A stretch of DNA of 64,000 nucleotides from an uncultured Pelagibacteraceae bacterium (lineage in GTDB: Bacteria > Pseudomonadota > Alphaproteobacteria > Pelagibacterales > Pelagibacteraceae): NCBI GenBank assembly GCA_902596375.1, contig CACJTU010000007.1, positions 1-64,000 of the forward strand. The letters are read 5' to 3'. The notes beneath the pieces were generated by a model. The model saw only the letters and a program-made list of their open reading frames with translations, was not told the origin of the DNA and did not search any database. Position numbers and translations under genes: made by a program. Position 1 is the stretch's first letter. Each line of letters begins with the position of its first letter. Shown here piece by piece: positions 9,672 to 18,545 of this stretch.

Positions 9672-10439
9672 ATGAAAGTTATAGCTTTTATTCCAGCAAG
9701 ACTGGAATCCAAAAGGTTTCCTAATAAAGTTTTACGATTAATACACAAAATTCCAATGATTGAGCATGTTAGAAGAAGGGCATTTCTTTCAAAGGTTTTT
9801 AATGATGTTATAGTAGTCACAAATAGTAATATTATAAAAAAAAAACTCAAAAAGTATAATGCTAAAGTTAAATTAACAAAAAAAAGACATTTAAGCGGAA
9901 CTAGTAGAGTATCTGAGATAACCAAATATTATAATTTTGATTACGCATGTATTTTATTTGCAGATGAACCATTTATAAATCCAGATAAACTGTCACTAAG
10001 TATTAAAAAAGTAATTACAAATAAAAAAATAAAAGCATTTAATTTAATAACTAACCTAAAATCTAATGATATGAATTCTAATGAAGTTGTAAAAACTGTT
10101 ATAGATAATAATCAGAATATTACAAATTATTTTAGAAATTTTAGTAATAAATTTAAAAGAGAAAAAATAAGAAAATCTTCTGGAATTTTAATTTTTAAAA
10201 AAAATTTAATTGATAAATATAATCAGCTAAAGTTTGGTATAAATGAAAAAAAATTAAAAATTGAGCAATTTAGGTTGCTGGAAAATAATATAAAAATTAA
10301 ATCGATTTTTATAAAAGACATTTATCCCTCTATAAATACAAAAAAAGAATTTAAATTCTTAATATCTTTATTGAGAAAAGACAAAAAGGAAATAAAATTC
10401 TTAAATAAAGTGAAAAGATTTGAAAACAGAATATTATAA
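9672..10439 (+). CDS. CMP-ulosonate cytidylyltransferase, divergent KdsB-like
   Basis: FIPARLESKRFPNKVL nucleotidyltransferase motif; SGTSRVSE and LFADEPF in the positions of KdsB SGTDR/GDEP. Confidence 0.78.
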   Translation: MKVIAFIPARLESKRFPNKVLRLIHKIPMIEHVRRRAFLSKVFNDVIVVTNSNIIKKKLKKYNAKVKLTKKRHLSGTSRVSEITKYYNFDYACILFADEPFINPDKLSLSIKKVITNKKIKAFNLITNLKSNDMNSNEVVKTVIDNNQNITNYFRNFSNKFKREKIRKSSGILIFKKNLIDKYNQLKFGINEKKLKIEQFRLLENNIKIKSIFIKDIYPSINTKKEFKFLISLLRKDKKEIKFLNKVKRFENRIL

Positions 10440-11832
10440 AAAACTTTGTAAATTTTGCGATAAAATATTGTTGTCAAAAAAATCAACAATATTTACTCAC
10501 TCCGTTACTGATTTCCATGTTCTTAAAGAACACCCAATTCTTTTAGGTAACTACTTTAAAAATATTAAATATGAAAATAAAGATAAGAATAATTTAACTT
10601 ATAAATTTTTTCGTTATTTGATGGAATTATTTTTCAAGAATAAAAATTTTAAATTAAATAGTTTTCAAAAAAAAGGATGCGATGTAATCATTATTTCAAA
10701 TTTAATAAATGAAAATCATCTAAAAAATCAAAATGATTTTTATTTTGGAAATATAGAAAAAAAATTAAATGACTCAGGATTAAAAACCTTTACTGTTTTA
10801 AGAAATTTCACTGATAAGAGTGATAAAGAATTATTAAACAAATTAAACAAAAATAAAATTTTACTTTTCAAAACAACTTTTTTTTTTAAGGAGATGTACT
10901 TTTTATACAAAGCTTTAATAGAATTTTTTAAAGTAAATATAAACTTTGATAAACCAAAAATAAAATACTTGAGTTCAAATTTTTTATCATTAATTTCTTT
11001 TAAAAGTATTATTTCAAATCTTAGACTTTGTTATCAAATTAATTTATTAGCCAGTATTACAAAGTTAAAAATGGTTTTAATTACTTTTGAAGGTCACGCT
11101 TGGGAGAGAGTTTTGATAAAAACATTAAAAAATACAAATCCAACAATAAAAATAGGGGCTTATCAATTTTCATCAATAACTAAATATCAGCACTCAATCT
11201 TTAGAAAATTAAAAAAAAATTATAATCCTGACATTATTTTTGTATCAGGCAATATAACAGAAAAAAAATTCAAAAAAAAATTTAATATCCATACAGAAAT
11301 TATTGGATCGAATAAATTTTTTAAAATTAAAAAATCAAGGAAGATAAGCAAACAAAAAATTTTCCTGTTTTTACCAGAGGCATTTTATTCAGAGACATCG
11401 TACCTTTATGATTTTGCAATTAAATGTGCAAAAATTTATCCTGACATTAAGTTTATATTTAAATGCCATCCTATGATGAATAAGTTTTTTCAAAATAATA
11501 GAGATTTGAAAAATTTAAGTATTTCTAGGAAAAATTTAAAACAAGAATTAAGTAGAAGCGATTTTACGATTTTTAGGGGATCTGCATCTATTTATCAGGC
11601 AGTTTTAAATGGATCAATTCCAATTTATCTTAAAAATAAAAATGAAATGAGTATCAATCCTTTACATGCAGTTCTTCCAAAGAAAAATTATGTTAGTAAT
11701 CCTCAAGAATTAATAAAATTTTTAAATAAAAAAGATTTAAATCAAAATAAAAAGTTGATTAATTTTTGTAAAAACTTTTTTACTCCTTTAAATCATCAGC
11801 CTATAGTGAAATATTTTAAAAAAATACATTGA
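10420..11832 (+). CDS. Uncharacterised surface-glycan protein, possible GT-B-type glycosyltransferase
   Basis: C-terminal FIFKCHPMMNK...SDFTIFRGSASIYQAVLNGSIPIYL resembles the GT-B donor-site region; in glycan cluster. Confidence 0.45.
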   Translation: MKTEYYKKLCKFCDKILLSKKSTIFTHSVTDFHVLKEHPILLGNYFKNIKYENKDKNNLTYKFFRYLMELFFKNKNFKLNSFQKKGCDVIIISNLINENHLKNQNDFYFGNIEKKLNDSGLKTFTVLRNFTDKSDKELLNKLNKNKILLFKTTFFFKEMYFLYKALIEFFKVNINFDKPKIKYLSSNFLSLISFKSIISNLRLCYQINLLASITKLKMVLITFEGHAWERVLIKTLKNTNPTIKIGAYQFSSITKYQHSIFRKLKKNYNPDIIFVSGNITEKKFKKKFNIHTEIIGSNKFFKIKKSRKISKQKIFLFLPEAFYSETSYLYDFAIKCAKIYPDIKFIFKCHPMMNKFFQNNRDLKNLSISRKNLKQELSRSDFTIFRGSASIYQAVLNGSIPIYLKNKNEMSINPLHAVLPKKNYVSNPQELIKFLNKKDLNQNKKLINFCKNFFTPLNHQPIVKYFKKIH

Positions 11833-11865
11833 AACTTTTGTTTAGTTGATTAATTTAAATTTGTT

Positions 11866-12642
11866 ATGAATTTCTTCTTTGGATTTGAAAATAAAATTCT
11901 AAAAAGTGAGCTTACAATACCTAAATTTAATAACAACTCTGATTATAATGATTATTCAATATTTTCTGCTAAACCAAAAAATAATCAATGGCTTGTAGAA
12001 AAAATTGAATGTAAAGAAGATAATCATTTTTTTTTTATCGAGAATCAATTAATTAAAAATGATTTATTTTTTTTTTTAGCTCATAAGAATCAGATTAAAA
12101 ATGAATATTATTCTAATATTAAAGATTTCTTTAATATAAATAATTTTACAGATACTAAGCCGAGTGCGTTTAGAGCTAATTTTAAAATTTATATAAAAGA
12201 TGGAGGATTTTCTTCTTATCAATCAGAGTATCCACACACAATGACTTTAAAGAATGGTAATATTTTAAGTCCCATTCATAGTTTACTCGATGAAGACTCC
12301 GATGAAAATTTAATTTTATTTAGAAATATACATCATGAGCCAAATAACAAAGAGTCAAAAATTTTTTTTATAGATATCAAATTAAAAGAAATTTTAGCTG
12401 TTAAAAAAATTAAAAATAATTTTTCAAATCAAATTGAAGTTAATAAAGGATTGATAGGTAAAAATGTTTATTTATTTAGTGAACAAGTTTTAGGCATACC
12501 TCTTTATATATCAATTAAAAATAAACATATATCCTTCGAGCACACTCATCCACCACACCATTATATTTTGAGTGAAAATCAATTTAGTGTGATTGGTAAA
12601 TTAAAAAAAGAAATAAAAGAAATAATTAATGAAAATTATTAA
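11866..12642 (+). CDS. Hypothetical protein (orphan, glycan island)
   Basis: 258 aa ORF in operon context; HTHPPHHY motif near C-terminus; no family recognised. Confidence 0.6.
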   Translation: MNFFFGFENKILKSELTIPKFNNNSDYNDYSIFSAKPKNNQWLVEKIECKEDNHFFFIENQLIKNDLFFFLAHKNQIKNEYYSNIKDFFNINNFTDTKPSAFRANFKIYIKDGGFSSYQSEYPHTMTLKNGNILSPIHSLLDEDSDENLILFRNIHHEPNNKESKIFFIDIKLKEILAVKKIKNNFSNQIEVNKGLIGKNVYLFSEQVLGIPLYISIKNKHISFEHTHPPHHYILSENQFSVIGKLKKEIKEIINENY

Positions 12643-13378
12643 AAACAGTAAATATTCAAAATATATTAGAAACTTTTTAGGTTATAAACCAGCATTAACA
12701 ATAATTAATTCAAATATCAAAAATTTATCCACTTCAGATGCTTTCTTTTGGAGGACTGATAGTAACTTCAAAACAATATTTAGATATACAGATATTTTTA
12801 AGCTTTTTTTTAATGACCCAACCTCAAAGGCAGAAATTATTTTTTATGATAGAAATAGTAAGTTTTTAAAAAAAATAATTTTTGAGGATTTAGATTTATC
12901 AAACAATTTAGTAATTGATAAAAATTTTATGAATAATATAGAAGATTATGGAACATTTTATATTTTTCATTATTCAAATATAAATAACAATTCTATTATA
13001 AGAAACAGTTGTTACACAGGTTATTCTCAAAGTGACAATTTACCATCATTTGTACACGGAAACACAGTTACCGCCTTAAGAAATTTAAATGATAATCAAG
13101 TAGAATTTGGTATTGGTGGTAAAACTTTCTTTAAAAACAATATTTTTCAAATTCAAAATTCATTCAAAAATAGTAAAGTAGAATTGATGATTATGAATCC
13201 TACTAATCAAGAGTTAAAAATAATTATTAATAATGAAGAGTTTGGTCTAGGCACTTGTTGTTCAATTATAAAAAAATTCGAAAGAATTCAAACAATTAAA
13301 ATTATCTCAAAATGCTACTTATTACGTCCTATAGTTTTTAGTTATCGAGATAAATTTTTAGATGTATATCATGGATAA
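12629..13378 (+). CDS. Hypothetical protein (orphan, glycan island)
   Basis: 249 aa ORF overlapping the previous stop by 14 nt; SCYTGYSQSDNLPSFVHGN; no family recognised. Confidence 0.6.
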   Translation: MKIIKNSKYSKYIRNFLGYKPALTIINSNIKNLSTSDAFFWRTDSNFKTIFRYTDIFKLFFNDPTSKAEIIFYDRNSKFLKKIIFEDLDLSNNLVIDKNFMNNIEDYGTFYIFHYSNINNNSIIRNSCYTGYSQSDNLPSFVHGNTVTALRNLNDNQVEFGIGGKTFFKNNIFQIQNSFKNSKVELMIMNPTNQELKIIINNEEFGLGTCCSIIKKFERIQTIKIISKCYLLRPIVFSYRDKFLDVYHG

Positions 13379-13381
13379 ATA

Positions 13382-14272
13382 ATGAAAAAAAATTTTTTAA
13401 TAATTACAGGTGGTGCTGGTTTTATAGGTACAAATTTAATTAAAAAATTAGCATTAGAGACAAATTTCAATATTATAAGTATAGATAACTACTCTTCAGG
13501 TAACAAAAAAAATCACATAAAAAATAAAAGAGTTAAATATATCAAGGGTGATATACAGGATATTAAATTAATTTTAAAAAAGTACAAAAATAAAATTCAT
13601 ACCCTTTTTCATTTTGGAGAATTTTCTAGAATATATCAAAGTTTTAATAATTTTTCTGAGTGTTATGCCTCAAACATAATAGGCTCAAATGAAGTTTTTA
13701 AGTTTTGTTTAGAAAATAAAATTAAATTAGTTTATTCTGCGACTTCTGCAAATTTTGGAAATATGGGCAATGATAAAAATTTATCTCCATATGCTTTTAC
13801 AAAAGCACAAAATCTAGAATTATTAGAAAATTTAAAAAAATGGTTTAAATTAAAATTTGAAATAATTTATTTTTATAATGTGTATGGTCCCAACCAAATT
13901 TCGGTTGGAAAAATGGCAACTGTAATTGGTATATTCGAAGATCAATATAAAAGAAATAAATCACTAACTGTTGTAAAACCAGGAACACAATCTAGAAGAT
14001 TTACTCATGTTAATGACACTATTGATGCTTGTTTTTTTGCTTGGAAGAAAAACAAGTGTAGGCATTATAGTATCTCAAATAAAAAAAGTTACTCAATTTT
14101 AAATGTAGCTAAAATGTTTAACAGAAAAATTAAATTTTTGCCGGCAAGACCAGGTGAGAGATACGCTTCTGCTCTCTCATCTCTTCATTTATCTAATAAA
14201 GTATTTAGGTTATTTGGCAAAATTTCACTCAAAAGTTATATTAAATCATTAATAAATGATGCAAAAACTTAG
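13382..14272 (+). CDS. NAD-dependent nucleotide-sugar epimerase (GalE-like SDR)
   Basis: ITGGAGFIGTNLIKKL, SIDNYSSGNKKN, YNVYGPNQ, FTHVNDTIDA. Confidence 0.87.
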   Translation: MKKNFLIITGGAGFIGTNLIKKLALETNFNIISIDNYSSGNKKNHIKNKRVKYIKGDIQDIKLILKKYKNKIHTLFHFGEFSRIYQSFNNFSECYASNIIGSNEVFKFCLENKIKLVYSATSANFGNMGNDKNLSPYAFTKAQNLELLENLKKWFKLKFEIIYFYNVYGPNQISVGKMATVIGIFEDQYKRNKSLTVVKPGTQSRRFTHVNDTIDACFFAWKKNKCRHYSISNKKSYSILNVAKMFNRKIKFLPARPGERYASALSSLHLSNKVFRLFGKISLKSYIKSLINDAKT

Positions 14273-14282
14273 ATTTTCATAG

Positions 14283-14310
14283 TTTACAATATTATTTTAT
14301 TAGATATAAG
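14283..14310 (+). promoter_or_regulatory. Putative sigma70-type promoter for the 5S rRNA (TTTACA - 16 bp - TATAAG)
   Basis: -35 TTTACA 14283-14288, -10 TATAAG 14305-14310; expected TSS falls at about 14316-14317, the first base of the 5S terminal helix. Confidence 0.5.
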
Positions 14311-14315
14311 GACAT

Positions 14316-14431
14316 CGCCGGTGATTATTGCGAAAGTGTTATACCCGATCCCATTTCGAACTCGGAAGTCAAGCCTTTCAGCGCTGATGGTACTTTGTCT
14401 TAAGACACGGAAGAGTAAGTCATCGCCGGCA
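14316..14431 (+). rRNA. rrf: 5S ribosomal RNA
   Basis: Conserved CCCGATCCCATTTCGAACTCGGAAGTCAAGC core; terminal helix GCCGGTGAT (14317-14325) pairs with ATCGCCGGC (14422-14430). Confidence 0.95.
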
Positions 14432-14441
14432 TTTAAAAATT

Positions 14442-14567
14442 ATGAAAATTAAAAGTTCATTAAAATCGATTAAAAAAAGAGATCTAAATTCTAAACTTGT
14501 TAGAAGAAGAGGTCGTGTTTATATTATTAATAAAACTAATCCCAAATTTAAAGCAAGACAAAAATAG
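14442..14567 (+). CDS. rpmJ: 50S ribosomal protein L36
   Basis: Hand translation [41 protein letters not shown]; below the ORF-track cutoff. Confidence 0.93.
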   Translation: MKIKSSLKSIKKRDLNSKLVRRRGRVYIINKTNPKFKARQK

Positions 14568-14572
14568 TTTTT

Positions 14573-14683
14573 ATGGATAACGAAAACCATAGAAATACTT
14601 GGAATAATTTTACAAAGTTTGTTCTGTGGGGAACTGTCGCTGTTATATTTGTTTTGGTATTAATGGCAATATTCTTATTGTAA
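14573..14683 (+). CDS. Small single-TM protein, probable aa3-type cytochrome c oxidase subunit IV (COX4_pro_2-like)
   Basis: Hand translation MDNENHRNTWNNFTKFVLWGTVAVIFVLVLMAIFLL*; located directly upstream of pntA as in many alphaproteobacteria. Confidence 0.7.
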   Translation: MDNENHRNTWNNFTKFVLWGTVAVIFVLVLMAIFLL

Positions 14684-14692
14684 AGTTCCAAA

Positions 14693-15781
14693 ATGAGAAT
14701 TGGGTCCATATTAGAAAATCAAAATTTTGAAAAAAGAATAGCGATAACACCTGAGTTAGTAAAAAAATATATATCTATCGGATTTGAAGTATGTTTGATT
14801 GAAAATTATGGTTTTCATCTTGGTATTAAAGATGAGCAGTTTAGAGATATGGGTGCTCAAATTTTCAAGGATGAGTCAGAAATTTTAAATTCTTCTGAAA
14901 TTATTGTGCAACTAGGAATGTTATCAGATAATAAATTCTCAAATATTAAAGAAAATCAGACTCTAATTGGTGTTTTAAACCCTTACAAAAACAAGGAGCA
15001 ATTAGAAAATTTGGCAAAAAAAAAAATTAATCTTTTTTCACTTGAATTACTTCCAAGGATAACTAGGGCTCAATCAATGGATATTTTATCTTCACAAGCA
15101 AACCTCGCTGGCTATAAAGCAGTTATAGAGTCTTTTGCAAATTTTGAAAAAGCAATTCCAATGATGATGACAGCAGCAGGAACAGTTCCTGCTGCAAAAA
15201 TATTAGTTGTTGGAGCTGGTGTTGCTGGATTACAAGCTATTGCTACTGCAAAAAGGATGGGTGCTATAGTTTTTGCCACAGATGTAAGAATGGCATCAAA
15301 AGAACAGGTTGAAAGTTTAGGTGGTAAATTTTTAACAGTAGAGGGTTCGGAAAATTTAGAAACTGAGGGTGGTTATGCAAAAGAGGCTTCAGACGATTTT
15401 AAACAGAAACAGGAAAATCTTTTATCCGAAACTTTAAAAAAAATAGATATAGTAATTTGCACAGCACTAATACCAGGTAAAAAAGCTCCTTTAATTATAA
15501 AAGATAAGATGATTGAAAATATGCAAGCAGGATCTGTAATATATGATCTAGCGGCAATTCAAGGTGGAAATACTGCATTTACAGAAGTTGATAAAATTGT
15601 TGAAATAAATGGGATAAAAATAATGGGAGAAAGTAATATCTTAAATAAGCTACCTGTATCTGCATCTAACCTTTATGCTAAAAATGTCTTTAATTTTGTT
15701 AATAATTTAATCGATAAAGAGAACAAAAAAATTAATATTAATTTAGAAGATGAGATTATAGAAAAGACTTTGATAAAATAA
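14693..15781 (+). CDS. pntA: NAD(P) transhydrogenase alpha subunit, part 1
   Basis: RIAITPELVKKY, LVVGAGVAGLQAIATAKRMGAIVFATDVR. Confidence 0.93.
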   Translation: MRIGSILENQNFEKRIAITPELVKKYISIGFEVCLIENYGFHLGIKDEQFRDMGAQIFKDESEILNSSEIIVQLGMLSDNKFSNIKENQTLIGVLNPYKNKEQLENLAKKKINLFSLELLPRITRAQSMDILSSQANLAGYKAVIESFANFEKAIPMMMTAAGTVPAAKILVVGAGVAGLQAIATAKRMGAIVFATDVRMASKEQVESLGGKFLTVEGSENLETEGGYAKEASDDFKQKQENLLSETLKKIDIVICTALIPGKKAPLIIKDKMIENMQAGSVIYDLAAIQGGNTAFTEVDKIVEINGIKIMGESNILNKLPVSASNLYAKNVFNFVNNLIDKENKKININLEDEIIEKTLIK

Positions 15782-15784
15782 ATT

Positions 15785-16096
15785 ATGGAAATAGATCCTT
15801 TAATATTTAGATTAAGTATATTCATCCTTTCGATATTTGTTGGTTATTATGTTGTATGGAGTGTTACGCCATCTTTACACACACCTCTAATGTCAGTAAC
15901 TAATGCAATTTCATCTGTAATTATTGTAGGAGCAATTATTGCAGGTTTGTCAGGAAATTCCGATAGTGTTTTTAATACTTCAAGTATTTTTGGTTTTTTA
16001 GCCATAGCTTTAGCTGCAATCAATATCTTTGGAGGATTTTTAGTAACTCAGAGAATGTTAGCGATGTATAAAAAAAAGAAAAAGGATAAACAATAA
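15785..16096 (+). CDS. NAD(P) transhydrogenase alpha subunit, part 2 (membrane domain)
   Basis: YYVVWSVTPSLHTPLMSVTNAISSVIIVGAI; between pntA1 and pntB. Confidence 0.93.
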   Translation: MEIDPLIFRLSIFILSIFVGYYVVWSVTPSLHTPLMSVTNAISSVIIVGAIIAGLSGNSDSVFNTSSIFGFLAIALAAINIFGGFLVTQRMLAMYKKKKKDKQ

Positions 16097-17493
16097 TGAT
16101 ATCTTCAAACTTATCTGCAATATTTTATTTAGTTTCTGGTGTCTTATTCATTCTTGCTCTAAGAGGCTTGTCTTCACCTGAAACATCAAGACAAGGTAAC
16201 TTATTTGGTATTCTTGGAATGATTATTGCTATAACAGTTACATTTTTATCAACAGGTAATTTTTCTACTGGATTTATTTTTGTTCTTTTATTTATTTTAG
16301 CTGGTGGATCAATTGGAGCATTTATAGCTTACAGAATTCCTATGACAGCAATGCCAGAATTAGTTGCTGGTTTCCACAGTCTTGTTGGACTTGCTGCTGT
16401 TTTTGTTGCAATTTCAGCTTTTTTAAATCCTGAAGCATTTAATCTTGGTACACCAGGCAACATAAAACTTGGCAGTTTGATTGAAATGTCTATTGGTGCC
16501 GCCGTTGGAGCTATAACATTCTCAGGCTCAATAATTGCTTTCTTAAAATTGCAAGGAATAATGTCTGGATCTCCAATTACATTTAAAGGACAGCATCCTT
16601 TAAATGCAATCATATTGATTTCAATAATCGTTTTAATTTATTTGTTATGCTCAACTCAATCATCAAATTTATTTTGGTTACTTTTGGGTGTCTCTTTTTT
16701 AATTGGTTTTCTTTTAATTATTCCAATAGGTGGAGCAGACATGCCTGTTGTAATTTCTATGCTTAATTCATATTCTGGTTGGGCTGCAGCGGGTATTGGA
16801 TTTACTTTAGAAAATACAGCATTAATTATAACAGGTGCGCTTGTTGGATCATCAGGTGCAATTTTATCTTATATTATGTGTAAAGGAATGAATCGTTCGT
16901 TCTTTAATGTTATATTAGGTGGATTTGGAGCGACAGAAGATACCAAAAGTAGCTCTGCAAAAGAACAAAGACCAGTTAAAAGTGGCAATGCAGATGATGC
17001 AGCTTTTTTAATGAAGAATGCTTCATCAGTAATAATTGTTCCTGGATATGGAATGGCAGTAGCTCAAGCGCAACATGCTTTAAGAGAGATGGTTGATACA
17101 CTTAAAAAAAATGATATTAAAGTTTCCTATGCTATACACCCTGTTGCAGGAAGAATGCCAGGACATATGAATGTCTTATTAGCAGAAGCTAATGTACCAT
17201 ATGATGAAGTTTTCGAGTTAGAAGAAATAAACAATGATTTTGCTAACGCGGATGTTGCATTTGTAATAGGAGCAAATGATGTTACTAACCCTGTTGCAAA
17301 AACAGACCCACAAAGTCCAATATATGGTATGCCAGTCCTTGATGTAGAAAAGTGCAAATCTGTGTTATTTGTTAAAAGAAGTTTATCACCTGGTTACGCA
17401 GGGATTGATAATGATCTTTTTTATAAAGAAAATACCTTAATGTTGTTCGCAGATGCTAAAAAAATGACAGAGGATATCACAAAAAATTTATAG
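16096..17493 (+). CDS. pntB: NAD(P) transhydrogenase beta subunit
   Basis: VPGYGMAVAQAQHALREMVDTLK, YAIHPVAGRMPGHMNVLLAEANVPYDEVFELEEIN. Confidence 0.95.
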   Translation: MISSNLSAIFYLVSGVLFILALRGLSSPETSRQGNLFGILGMIIAITVTFLSTGNFSTGFIFVLLFILAGGSIGAFIAYRIPMTAMPELVAGFHSLVGLAAVFVAISAFLNPEAFNLGTPGNIKLGSLIEMSIGAAVGAITFSGSIIAFLKLQGIMSGSPITFKGQHPLNAIILISIIVLIYLLCSTQSSNLFWLLLGVSFLIGFLLIIPIGGADMPVVISMLNSYSGWAAAGIGFTLENTALIITGALVGSSGAILSYIMCKGMNRSFFNVILGGFGATEDTKSSSAKEQRPVKSGNADDAAFLMKNASSVIIVPGYGMAVAQAQHALREMVDTLKKNDIKVSYAIHPVAGRMPGHMNVLLAEANVPYDEVFELEEINNDFANADVAFVIGANDVTNPVAKTDPQSPIYGMPVLDVEKCKSVLFVKRSLSPGYAGIDNDLFYKENTLMLFADAKKMTEDITKNL

Positions 17494-17499
17494 AATAGA

Positions 17500-18198
17500 A
17501 TGAGTACAAAAATTTTTTGTGATATTGCAGATTTAAGATTAATAAAAAAATTTAATGAAAAGAAAATAGTAAAAGGTTTTACTACCAATCCAAGCTTAAT
17601 GAGAAAAGCTGGAGCAAAGGACTATCGTTCATACTCCAAAAGAATACTTAAAGTATGTAAAAATAAACCAATATCATTTGAAGTGTTTGCTGATGATGAT
17701 AAAAGTATGATTTATCAAGGTAAAAAAATTAATGCGTGGGGTAGAAATATTTACGTAAAAGTTCCAGTTGTTAATTCAAATAATAAATTTACAGGAAAAG
17801 TTATTAAAGAATTAAATCATCAAAATATAAAATTAAATATTACTGCAGTTTATACAGCAAAACAAACTCAAAAAATTTTGAAACAAATAAATAAAAAAAC
17901 AAAAGTCATAATTTCTATCTTTGCAGGTAGATCAGGAGATGTAGGTAAAGACCCTGTGCCTGTGATAAAGAAAAGTATAAAGATGGCAAAAAAATTTAAA
18001 AATGTAAAAATTTTGTGGGCAAGTGTTAGAGAGCCATACAATTATACTCAAGCAAAACAATTGGGTTGTCATATAATAACAATACCGCCAACAATTATTG
18101 AAAAAATTGAAAAATTTGGAAAATCATTTAACCAGCTAACAATTGAAACAGTCAAAGCCTTTTTGAATGATAGTAAAAAATCTAAATTTAAAATATAA
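17500..18198 (+). CDS. Transaldolase family protein
   Basis: FCDIADLRLI...GFTTNPSLMRKAG; IYVKVPVV; LNITAVYTAKQ; FAGRSGDVG. Confidence 0.85.
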   Translation: MSTKIFCDIADLRLIKKFNEKKIVKGFTTNPSLMRKAGAKDYRSYSKRILKVCKNKPISFEVFADDDKSMIYQGKKINAWGRNIYVKVPVVNSNNKFTGKVIKELNHQNIKLNITAVYTAKQTQKILKQINKKTKVIISIFAGRSGDVGKDPVPVIKKSIKMAKKFKNVKILWASVREPYNYTQAKQLGCHIITIPPTIIEKIEKFGKSFNQLTIETVKAFLNDSKKSKFKI

Positions 18199-18204
18199 TT
18201 GAAT

Positions 18205-18281
<77 letters not shown>

Positions 18282-18287
18282 TTATTT

Positions 18288-18494
18288 TTAAATTCTATTT
18301 TTGAGTTTATTTAACTTTTTAACTCTTTTTATATTTTCTTGAAGAATTCTTTTTTTCTTTTCTGATGGTTTTTCGTAAGTATTCTTTAATTTAATAACCT
18401 TAAAGAATCCATCTCTTTGAAGTTTTCTTTTTAAAACTCTAAGAGCCTGTTCAACATTATTATCTTTAACTTCTATTTTAATAACTACCTCCAA
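18288..18494 (-). CDS. rpsU: 30S ribosomal protein S21
   Basis: VEQALRVLKRKLQRDGFFKVIKLKNTYEKPSEKKKR. Confidence 0.93.
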   Translation of the reverse strand: MEVVIKIEVKDNNVEQALRVLKRKLQRDGFFKVIKLKNTYEKPSEKKKRILQENIKRVKKLNKLKNRI

Positions 18495-18545
18495 AAAAGT
18501 GGTTAGATAACACTTTTATAAATTTATGTCTATTTATTTTATTCA

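Noticed and set aside
13890-13908. CCAACC-AAATTTC-GGTTGG hairpin resembling a regulatory stem-loop or terminator
   Set aside because: It lies inside the epimerase CDS, encoding conserved YGPNQISVGK, is not followed by a T-run, and is likely coincidental.
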